A stretch of DNA of 64,000 nucleotides, taken from Otatea glauca. Its lineage: Eukaryota; Streptophyta; Magnoliopsida; Poales; Poaceae. The stretch covers positions 7,989,760-8,053,759 of the forward strand of contig CM070727.1 in NCBI GenBank assembly GCA_036346275.1, read 5' to 3'. The position numbers were made by a program, and so were the translations under genes. The notes beneath the pieces are model-generated. The model saw nothing but the letters and a program-made list of their open reading frames with translations, was not told the DNA's origin and did not search any database. Positions within the stretch are counted from its first letter, which is position 1, and each line of letters starts with the position of its first letter. Shown one piece after another: positions 55,140 to 64,000 of the stretch.

Positions 55140-55785
55140 TTTGTAAAAAGTCCGTATAATTCTTTGAATTTTACTCAAAAATATGTTAAATGCTTTAAAC
55201 TTTAAAACCGGTAATCTAGCATCTTGAACTTTCCAATTTCGTTCATTTAATACACTAAGCTGGTTTTGTAGGGGAAAAGTTTCATATAACACCCTAAACT
55301 TTACTCAAAAGTCCATCCAATACCCCAAACTTTGAAACCGGTAATCTAGCATCTTGAACTTTCCAATTTCGTTCATTTAATACACTAAGCTGGTTTTGTA
55401 GGGGAAAAGTTTCATATAACACCCTAAACTTTACTCAAAAGTCCATCCAATACCCCAAACTTTGAAACCGGTTATCTAGCACCTCGAATTTTTCAATCCC
55501 GTTCATTTAACACCCTAAGCTGGTTTTGTAGGAGGAAAGGTTCATATAACACCTTGAACTTTGCTCAAAAGTCCGTTTAACACTCTAAACTTTAAAATTA
55601 GTTATCTAGCACTCCGAACTTTCTAATCCCGTTCGTTTAACACCCTAAGCTTTTAACTGGTTTTTAGGGAGTTAAATGAACGGGATTGGAAAGTTTGGGA
55701 CGTTAGATAACCAGTTTCAAAATTTAGAGTGTCGAATAGACTTTTGAGCCAAGTTCAGAGTGTTATATGGACTTTTTTCCTTTCT
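55140..55785. mobile_element. Foldback element with a tandemly amplified left arm (130-bp unit)
   Basis: The word TTACTCAAAA recurs at 55171, 55301, 55431 and (as TTGCTCAAAA) 55561, an exact spacing of 130. Each unit has GAAACCGGTNATCTAGCA, a GAACTTTCCAAT-like word and CTAAGCTGGTTTTGTAGG. From 55665 to 55775 the sequence is the inverse of one unit (GATTGGAAAGTTTGGGACGT... and GACTTTTGAGCCAAGTTCAG), closing a hairpin with AAAAAGTCC / GGACTTTTT at the tips. Confidence 0.75.
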
Positions 55786-55855
55786 TTTTTTTCCTTTTAT
55801 TGTTTTTAACTTTGACATACAGTCTTTAATACAAACTTTTGACGGTTAATTTTTC

Positions 55856-56085
55856 TAGTTACTCTCTCTGTCTGAGTTTATAAGGTGTATTTTTTCTTAA
55901 CACACAGGTCAAGAAGATATTGAAAATGACTAGATTTCCCTAATTATTATCACTAAGCACTATATTCAGTGCATGCATACAGAGAATATAAAGTAAAGAT
56001 GTATATTTACTAGAGGTATATAAGGAACATCACACTAATTTTGCATTAGAATATGAAATACGTCCTATATTTTTTTAGACCAATC
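55856..56085 (+). mobile_element. Stowaway-like MITE copy 1 (inverted partner at 58750-59000)
   Basis: Starts ACTCTCTCTGTCTGAGTTTA. The body includes CAAGAAGATATTGAAAATGA, TAATTATTATCACTAA and GAATATAAAGTAAAGATG. It matches the reverse complement of 58752-59000 over almost its full length. The right end (CGTCCTATATTTTTTTAGACC) is worn. Confidence 0.7.
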
Positions 56086-58060
56086 AAGTTATATCATTTC
56101 CGTATGACAAATCTAGATAATTTTGTGTATACTAATAGTAAATTTTTTAAAAACTCGATCGCATGTATTCTAAGTAATACTCTATCCGGTCACAAATAGT
56201 TATCGTTTTAGACATCGATACGATCTCCAAAACACAGTTTTGACCAATAATTTCTATTATAATATATTTATAAAAGCTAATAAATAATCACTATCTACTT
56301 TAAGATAAACATAGTTTTGACCAAATATCTCTATTATAATATATTCATAAAACCAATAACACAGTTTTAGCATAAATATTGAAATAACAAAAAAGATAAA
56401 TAATTACTATCTACTTTTCATTTATACTTTACTATTTAAGTAACTTTTGAAATGAAATGAATAGAAGCACCGAGTGCTACTACTACTGCAGTTGGGTACC
56501 GGTGGAAAGGCAGGCTAGCCAAGGAGGAAGTGACCGGCCGCGTTGCCACTGGCCGGGCGGGCGGATGGGCGCCGCGACGTTTCGAGCTGTGGTTGGCCGG
56601 CGCCGCGTCGATCGGGGGTGGGGCACCCGGTGTCCGGTGCTAGGCCGCTAGCTCCTCCGTGGCCGGCATGGGCTCCGTCTCTTGAGCCCGGCTGTGGCCT
56701 GACGCGAGGTGCACTCCCGTCCGTCAGGCGTCAGGCGCATCGGCACTTGCGGCCAACGGTGTGCTTTCCGTGATCGGACGGGACGGGTTGGATTGGACTT
56801 GTGTGCCAATATGCCATATGTAGATGACCTTTGCTAGCTCGGTGTGTCACTTGCACAACTACAGACCATGAGACCAGTGACTCCATTGACTTGGTTATAG
56901 AACTGGTGTTTGCGAGCATGATTATTTCGTGTAGAGCCAGTAGGTTGCTCAAGAAGTCCTATCTCAAACTACATGCTCCGCGGGTCGACTTGTTGCTGCG
57001 GATGGAAGTAAGTGTCGAGACAGGTATAGATTTTAATAGAGAGGTAAAATCTTTTTCAGAAATACAAAAAAACAAAAAAAAATGATGATTTTCTATATAA
57101 AAAAATTATTCCTTTTAAAATATTTTAAAATAAAAAATATTTTTTGATTTTTTTATAATACCTAAAAAAGAAACAAAAAACCTCATTTTTCTTTTAAATT
57201 TTTTAAAACATCTTCGAAAAAAGATCTAAAAATGATTTTATTTTAAAAACACCTTTAATTTTTTTTAAAAAATATCATATTAAAAAGATCTAAAAAATAT
57301 TCCTTTGAAAATTCTTAGAAATTTTTAAAAATGTTAAAAAATAAAAAATATTTTAAAAAAGCTTGGTGACTCTGGAGGGACCTAAATGTAATTTTATAAT
57401 TTCTGATTTTTTGCAAAGAAGACACTAGGAGGACTTGCACGTAATTTTCAAACTTTAGGATGGCCTCTTCGCAAACTCATAGAGCTCAAGTGAAAAAAGC
57501 ACAAAAATCGTGTTTTGCCAGGAATACCATCTGAGCTACGCAGGTATTGTGTGGTATCACGGATGATAATGTTATGAGCCCTTCCAGCTCTCACTGTAGA
57601 AACTATAGCGTTTTTGGGGCACGTGGCGTCGGGCGGGCAGCCTCTCCGTACCCCCCAAACAATAGTAGGTTTCACTAGTCAAAATCTCACGCGTTGCCAC
57701 GGGTCTGTTAATTTTAACAGACGGAGGAAATCATTTTAAATAAATTTAAAAATAGAAAGGAAACTTATTTTCTTCAAAAATAGAAAAAATAGAGGGGAAT
57801 TAAAAAAAATCATTTTTTTAAAATAAAAATAATTTAGCTCGTTTCTACGGTGCCCGAGCTCCACATGGCATCCCCGTCTGACCTCCCCAACAATAATGAT
57901 TTATATAGATACTATGCAAGAACGGATGCAGAAAAAAGTCATTACTAACTTGTAACACTAACATATACCGTAATAAGAGGAATCAAACCTTTCCTAAATC
58001 CTGAAGATTTCCGGCCACGAGGTGCATTTGAGCCGTGGAGCAAGCCGGCTCGAGCCGAGC
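56086..58060. other. Gene-free DNA with AT-rich and GC-rich patches
   Basis: 56500-56760 is a GC-rich patch with short ORFs in several frames and no domain. 57060-57370 and 57720-57840 are A/T homopolymer-rich with AAAATATTTTAAAA-type words. 57400-57700 is unassigned, perhaps repeat-derived. No gene supported. Confidence 0.35.
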
Positions 58061-58069
58061 CGGCCGAAA

Positions 58070-58400
58070 AAAATTACATCTGGGTCCTTTTTCGAAAAAA
58101 ATTACATATAGGTCCTTTTCCTGGAAAAAATTACGGTTAGATCCTTTTTTCAAAAAAGAATATATATTACGCCTATGCCCTTTATGCATTTTTAAGGCTT
58201 GCGCTCGGGTCCTTTTACCAAAAAAAGGAATTACGATTAGGTCCTTTTCGTAAAAGAAAAAAGCATTCAGGTCCTTTTTTTGGGGGAAAAATATACATTG
58301 CATTTAAGTCCTTGTTGCGTTTTTCTAGCATTACGTTTAAGCCCTTTTTCGTAAAACAAAAAAAAACCTTTTTAGGTCCTTTTCGCGCGTTATCTCGATT
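58070..58400. repeat. Degenerate minisatellite with GGTCCTTTT units
   Basis: (A/G)GGTCCTTTT followed by A- or T-rich runs and ATTAC recurs near 58082, 58111, 58139 (as GATCC), 58209, 58239, 58271 and 58375, spacing mostly 28-35 bases or multiples. The coding appearance of the minus strand (KKD.N..F repeats) is only the repeat read in frame. Confidence 0.7.
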
Positions 58401-58599
58401 TCCTCGTGTGTGGAGCGTCAATCGCGCGTTTTCTCGATTTGCTCGCGTTGAGAGCGACGCCCGCGGCGTAGCACGCCGCGTATAAGTTTCTAGTATATAC
58501 TTATATACTAATAGAACCATGCGTGATGCATTAGAGGGCATCAGTGTCACTTGATCCCGACCGATATACTGTAGATCTATCCCTAACACTATGTTAGCT

Positions 58600-58750
58600 A
58601 GTTGAGTAGTATTTCTATACTTTCCCTCTCAATACAAGTTGCATAAATCTTGAAGCAAACAAAATGGTAAGTAATCACCATCTACTCTTCATTCATACTT
58701 TAATATTTGTGCAACTATTAAAAAGAAAAACACAAAAGCACCTCTCTAGC
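58600..58750. repeat. Dispersed repeat, copy 2 (partner near 48890-49070)
   Basis: Carries the same ordered words as the partner copy: CAATACAAGTTGCATAAATC, AAGTAATCACCATCTAC, TTCATTCATACTTTAATATTT and AAGCACCTC. It abuts the inverted Stowaway-like MITE. Confidence 0.6.
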
Positions 58751-59000
58751 TACATAAGTACTCTATTCGTCCAAATTTATAAGACATTTTTTGAATGGTC
58801 GTGTTCATATTCCAATGCAAGATTAGTGTGATATTCCCATATACCCTAATAAATATCCATCTTTACTTTATATTCTCTATATGTATGTATTGAATATAGT
58901 GTTTAGTGATAATAATTAGGGGTAATCTAGTCATTTTTAATATCTTCTTGGTCTATATGGTAAGAAAAAATACACTTCAGAAACGTGGACAAAGGGAGTA
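58750..59000 (-). mobile_element. Stowaway-like MITE copy 2, inverted relative to 55856-56085
   Basis: The right end AAAGGGAGTATG and left end ACTCTATTCGTCCAAATTTA resemble Stowaway tips. On the minus strand it reads through CTGAAGTGTATTTTTTCTTA, CAAGAAGATATTAAAAATGA and GAATATAAAGTAAAGATGGA, as copy 1. Better preserved at its tips than copy 1. Confidence 0.7.
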
Positions 59001-59503
59001 TGTACCAAATCTATTGAGATTTTGCTTGTAGCGCTCCCAAGAAATGCTTTTATGTAGTTATTAATATGTACATAGGAAAATGGTTATATACTTAGCACTA
59101 CCACTTCTCATATATCACTTATATCTACGTGTTATACTTTTTTTATCACTTTGAATATATTCTAATAGTAATTATGAGATACTCTAAAGTGAATTCCATA
59201 TAAAATTCCGTAGAAGTCAATACATATAAAGAAAAAATAAAAATGATTTTGAAAAAGTCAAAAGCAGTGCCTACCAGAGCCTTAGGGTCCTAACAATTGG
59301 TGTGTCAATACTGATTATCGGTCTTTTTAGTAAGCAATAAGAGCTTGTAGTGCGGGTGGGTTGTTTTGTTATCCAGAGTTGATAGAACATAAAAGTTTTT
59401 TTCCCTGAAGGGAACATAAGTTTTTTATGCGTAGAGGGAACAAAGAAAATAAAATCAGGCTGGAAAGCGGGTTCCACACTTGTTCTATATGGTAATTGGG
59501 TTA
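59001..59503. other. Gene-free spacer before the hAT-like element
   Basis: AT-rich sequence with no ORF or repeat that I can support. It ends at the left target-site duplication ATAAGGAC (59504-59511). Confidence 0.4.
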
Positions 59504-59511
59504 ATAAGGAC

Positions 59512-60650
59512 TAGAGGTGGGCGTCGTGCCGTGTCGGCCCGACCTGGCACGGACCCATCGTGCTTCGTGTCTGAACCGTGCCAAGCCGCGACGGTCCGTC
59601 GTGCTCACCGTGCCGGCCCGGTTCGCCTTCGGCGAGCCTAAGCATGGCCCATTTGTGCTTCGTGCCGTGCCGGTCCAGGCCCGACCCATTTGCACTATTG
59701 CAACGAGAGGAAAGGAGTCGAAGACGCATAGAATTGAGGCAGTGAATGCAAATCTATACCCCTTTATAATGCACCTAAGCATTCTTTTCTACGTTCACCC
59801 CAAATAATGCACCCCACTAGAGATGACCCAACCTTCATGCACCCAGCGAAACGTCCCCAGAAACTTGCCTTCATCAAAATTAACCTCTCAGATCTTTCCT
59901 TAGCTTTACTCACCCACATCCGATGGCCATTATTTAATGTGTCTAACTCATCCCTGTGACCCACAACAGATCTCCCACCACCTCCAACATCATCTCAAGG
60001 AAAAGGAAACAAATATCCTGGAATTAAGGAAAAGGAACCAGTCGGTCTAGAAAAGAAAAATACCATATATTACGTGTTGGGAAAAGAAAACCGGAATACA
60101 GGGCACTATACTAGTATTACGAAAAAAAGAACTAAAATTTATTTATTCTTAAACAGTTACATAGAGCGAGGGGGATGTGCTCAACACGGGCGAGAGAGGG
60201 GGCAATGGGCGAGAAAGAGAGTAAGCGAGACAGACGAGAGAGATTGAGAGGGAGATTGAGAGACTGGTGAGAGAGAGCTGAGAGATTGAGAGGGACGAGC
60301 GAGAGAGAGAGCAGTTTCTTGCACCGTATCTCAATCTCTCTCAGCTCTCTCTCCTGTTTTGTTCGTCTCTCTCAGGTGTCGGCGATAGGGGTGGCGTTCA
60401 TTCTACTAGGTGCATCCATAGCGTTCATACTCTGTGAGTCAGTGACTTTCATGCTAGGCTTCTTCCTCATACCCTGGGTTATCGGACCTAGTACGACCCA
60501 TTCTACAGTATCGTGTCGGGCCGTGTCGCCTATTGTGCCCGATTCTTGAGCCTGACACGGCCCACTTTGTGCCGGATCGGACTTCGTGCCGGGCCATAAC
60601 ATCGTGCCTCGGACCGGCCCAAAAGAGCCCGGTCTGAGTGTCCACCTCTA
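59512..60650. mobile_element. Non-autonomous hAT-like element, 1139 bp, with 8-bp target-site duplication
   Basis: The left end TAGAGGTGGGCGTCGTGCCG and the right end GTCCACCTCTA are inverted, and both are flanked by the exact 8-bp word ATAAGGAC (59504-59511 and 60651-60658). An 8-bp duplication and a TAGNGGTGGNC-type tip are hAT hallmarks. The subterminal 150-180 bases at each end are GC-rich and crowded with CGTGCCG, GGCCCGG and CGACCCA words, on both strands. No transposase-like ORF is inside. The middle holds AT-rich DNA and a GA-rich microsatellite. Confidence 0.88.
60165..60335. repeat. GA/GAGATT microsatellite inside the hAT-like element
   Basis: GAGAGA, GATTGAGAGG and AGAGAGAG runs, followed after a short gap by CTCTCTCAG (60340-60375), its inverse, so a hairpin is possible. 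Confidence 0.8.
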
Positions 60651-60658
60651 ATAAGGAC

Positions 60659-63480
60659 CAAGGAGATTAGAAGATGGGCCAAGGATAAAATATTGTTCAA
60701 TATCTAAGATTACATACATAGTTAACTTGTTAGTATGCGAATTTTCCTACAATATACCGTGATACTAATAAGTGGTACAGATTGGGCGCTGCCACCACCG
60801 GATTCTTGTTGCCCACTAAATATCTCTGAAACCCTTGAAATCATAACACTACTGCACATGAAAGCAGACGATCTTCCAATGAATTTTGTCTATCTTCTTG
60901 GAACCTCTTCATTTATCACTTTTGCTTGTTCCTGTGATTTGACTACCCAACTGTTCCTTCTCTTAATTTCTCACCTGTACATGTTGCACATTGTAGGTCA
61001 CAAATCATGCATCTCGTTGCCTTTTCGTTGCGATCTTGTGCTCGATCCGGTGGCGGAGACAGGTAAACCTTGTACTAAAAACTAACGGCTATAACTAACA
61101 TCAAATGTTTTTGTTTGGTACATCCGAGTCTATCATATTTTATTAAGAATAGTAAAAGAGTCTAAACTTGTAAAGATAAAATTGCACATGTAAATTAGAA
61201 ATACAAAACTACAAAGTTAACTATTGATGCAAATCGCAAAACAAGAATGTAACATAATACTAGCACGAAGATCACAAGGTAGTTTTTGCTTACAAGACCT
61301 CATACTTTGAAATAGTTGTAAAATTTTGTTATCTTCAATGTTTGCAAATACATTTCGCTCAATGTAGCATACCATATTGTTTCCCCAGGAGATTGGTTGG
61401 ACTGTAACTGTCATGAAAATTAAGATGCCAATGTCTTATTCTCTTCATCCAGTATTTCTATTACATCAAATTGAATCCAATAAATTAATCCCTAATCAGC
61501 CAATTTCGAATGTGGGTAATACAATACGACAAAGTAAAAGGTTAAGAGAAAATAACCTAGAGTTGGTAGTCGGCAGTCGTCTTGAGGGCACAGTGCTCGT
61601 GGTCTTGGAGATTGTGCTGCCGCTGTGTGGCTTGCGCCTTAGCCGTCATCTCTTCCGCATGTGAGGCCCGGGGGTGGCACAGTGGGTGTGGTAGGGTGAG
61701 AGAAGATGCAGCATGAGGAGATACGTCCGCGGCGAGGTGTGTGTAAGGCAAGCAAGACAGAGGAGGCGGTGCGGTCGAGTGGGCGATGCGGGAGCCAGGA
61801 GGGAGAGTCTGGCATGAACCTGGTTGCGATAAGGTTTCTTGGCAACTCTATGTGTGGGTTATGGGCTAACATGGACGGCAGTGGCACTACCTTAGTGGAC
61901 TGGGGAGGGGGTTAGTAGACCAAAGGAAAGACTGTTGTGAGCTAATATTTTCTCTACATATACAAGGAGTTATCTACTGTTACTAGATCTAGTCCTTGAC
62001 CGTTGCCCAGCGGCCCGAGGCCACCAGCGCCCCTGGCTCGATCGTTTCTACTAATCCAGTGTATGCATCCAATTAAAGTGATTCTTTTCTTCCTGATCAT
62101 TGACAGTCCAGCAGCCATTGCCTTGGCTGTGTAATCACCTGTTATTTGGTCTTGCATACGTGCATGAACCGTACGTAAGTCTGAAATGGTGCAATGAAGA
62201 ATTGACACATGTGGATTGAGCATAGGATTTAGCAAAAAGTGAACCTGTGTTCATCCCTAATCACATCCCAATCGCACTGAGTAGAATTATACACTGTGGC
62301 ACGAGCTGATTCTCTACCCGTAGTGGATCGAAGGCTGCTGCCAGGGAACTATTTCCTGTGAGCGGCCAGAAACAAGCATGTCGCAGGTGGAGTAGGAACT
62401 ATGAAGAACATTGTTTAGGAACAGAGGAGGCATCATGGAATTAAGCTTGCATCTTTTCCACTGGAGGGATGAAAATTACACCCATTAAAATCACTCGCCA
62501 TGCGTTTCGAAGAGGATGCATGAAAATTCACCTACGAGTGGGATGTACTAGATATGCCCTCTATTCCAATGAAATTATCGCAATTATTTTTTCAACCATC
62601 AGATAGGAAACCAGTGGTCGAGATGATCAGATGAAGATGACGAGAGACTGGGTAGTATTGCACTCCGCAATTTTTTTCTTTCACTTTCATTAATTCCAGT
62701 CTTTCTAATACAGTAATACTAGTAAAGAAAAGGACATCAATGTATGCTACCTATATAAACATTTTTTAAAGATCCTTATATGTACATTTTGCCCACCTAA
62801 GTTTTCAGAATCAAGTACAAGTCACTGTAGTTTTGAAGAAATCATGCTTCGGACTTTATATTGTCAGTTGAACAGAGAGTGATCATTTTCGTGAACGGAA
62901 GTCCTTTTCTTCTCAAAGAGAAACAAAAGCAGAAATTTTTCTTAGAGAACAAAAGCAGAACATAAGAGACCGTATGATACAACATTTTCAATGTAGCCCT
63001 AACAGTGGCAGGCAAGGTAGTTAATGGGGGCAAAAATGTGGTAAAATGTATGCATAATGCATCGCGATGGAATCTCGACCCCAGCATATCATCTCGAGCT
63101 GATGGGGAGCTCTCTTTTTCTTTCATTCACTCATGGTCTCTTCAACTTTGCCTTGAAGGAGATGGTCCATTGGTGTCTCCTCAAAGCAAGATATGTATAT
63201 CCACCAATTTTTGTGGATGCCATTAATCTCATTTTTATTATGCACATCTGCTAAATAATAAATAGAGAGTTGGAACAAAAATGGTTAAATGTATTTTGTC
63301 CTGAGCATGGTACACTCATTCTCACTGTCTAAAATACTGTCTTAAAAAGCTACCTCCAGCCAGGCCAACTCCTTTTCTATTATGCTCGACATCTGGAGTT
63401 AACTCTTAAAAAAAACCAAACCTAAATGTCGTAAGAACTAATAGATGTCCCATAATCAGAAAGTTGCCTTTCTTATTGTA
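60659..63480. other. Gene-free right-hand region
   Basis: No convincing gene. Open frames at 60735-61085, 61377-61664, 61706-61915 and 62842-63254 lack known motifs. 61640-61810 is a GC-rich patch. I saw no element ends. Confidence 0.35.
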
Positions 63481-63498
63481 CCTACCGCATTCTTTCCA

Positions 63499-63699
63499 CT
63501 ACTTTTCTGAAATGCAGATGCTGCAGTTTATCAGCATTTCACGGTTCATCTGCTTCCGAAGTCCACTCACATGAGCTTTTATCCACAACGCAGCATCCAA
63601 TTCTTTTGAGTACACAATCAGAATCCCATTTGTATAGGGCTTCCAAGAAATGCTAGGTGATAGGCGAGTAGGCGACCCATATTTGGCAAACAAAAACAT
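63499..63699 (-). CDS. Possible coding exon of an unidentified gene
   Basis: A 66-codon frame on the minus strand with a protein-like composition: KYGSPTRLSPSISWKPYTNG, then ILIVYSKELDAALWIKAHVS. It stands out from its AT-rich surroundings, but no family is recognised and no upstream exon can be fixed inside the window. It could be the last exon of a minus-strand gene entering from the right, a transposon fragment, or chance. Confidence 0.2.
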   Translation of the reverse strand: MFLFAKYGSPTRLSPSISWKPYTNGILIVYSKELDAALWIKAHVSGLRKQMNREMLINCSICISEK

Positions 63700-64000
63700 T
63701 ACGACTCAGGTCAGGTGTTTCTGTCTCACTCTGACACTTAGCATATGAATATTCTTTCACCGTCTCATGACATGACCTTGTTGCATGAATGGCGAATGCA
63801 CAGATCGAGTCCTAAGAATATATATCTGCGTAAAGAGAAGAAGGGGAGAATGATCAAAGGAGACATGCCTACAACCAAGCAAAGCCAGAAACATCGAAGA
63901 AACGTTTTCTTGCCTCACCCAGGATTTGATTTATTCGGTGCTAGCGTGAGTGTGTGTGAGTACATCATCAAATGGAATAAAAAGATATCGATCAGAGGAA

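Noticed and set aside
57983..58303. 106-codon minus-strand ORF rich in Lys, Asp and Phe
   Set aside because: It is the GGTCCTTTT minisatellite read in frame.

Overview
This is plant nuclear DNA, most likely from a grass close to rice (Oryza or a near relative). The evidence is spliced genes with grass-like GC-rich 5' ends, Stowaway, Mutator-like, hAT-like and Ty1/copia elements, and five conserved plant genes. I saw no bacterial operons, CRISPR array, rRNA or tRNA. Species and chromosome cannot be fixed by reading alone.

Left part (1-18.3 kb). A gamma-type phosphatidylinositol 4-kinase gene (CDS 1808-3763, + strand, probable intron in the 5' leader) is followed by a minus-strand locus for a secreted RGF/GOLVEN/CLEL peptide (6262-6737). 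Just 3' of that locus are extra exons (5652-5994) that encode a second, divergent DY-type peptide and have no signal-peptide exon of their own. A degenerate 165-180-bp tandem repeat (about 8.95-10.17 kb) precedes a 19-exon plastid HSP90 gene (10508-14868, + strand).

Middle (18.3-41.5 kb) is almost entirely mobile DNA. Two related Mutator-like elements of about 7 kb (18340-25615 and 34425-41464) lie in the same orientation. Each has terminal inverted repeats of 100-120 bp and a perfect 10-bp target-site duplication. Both carry a decayed MURA-like transposase, a plant mobile domain (PMD) gene and a GRF-type zinc-finger ORF. Their deletions are complementary, so together they show the ancestral gene order. 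Between them a Ty1/copia retrotransposon (26032-32861) sits inside a Stowaway MITE. A diverged duplicated segment with a conserved TATA box lies on each side of the second Mutator-like element.

Right part (41.5-64 kb). A seven-exon bHLH transcription-factor gene (42836-45080, - strand) and an intronless DYW-type PPR gene (50676-52433, - strand) are followed by gene-poor DNA. It holds a LINE tail, several MITEs, a foldback element with an amplified arm, a short tandem repeat, and a complete 1.1-kb non-autonomous hAT-like element (59512-60650) with an 8-bp target-site duplication.

The host genes do not form one pathway: they cover lipid or protein phosphorylation, root peptide signalling, plastid protein folding, transcription and organelle RNA editing. 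The most unusual content is the PMD plus GRF cargo of the Mutator-like pair, the palindromes in their termini, and the peptide locus with one secretory exon and two candidate peptide ends.
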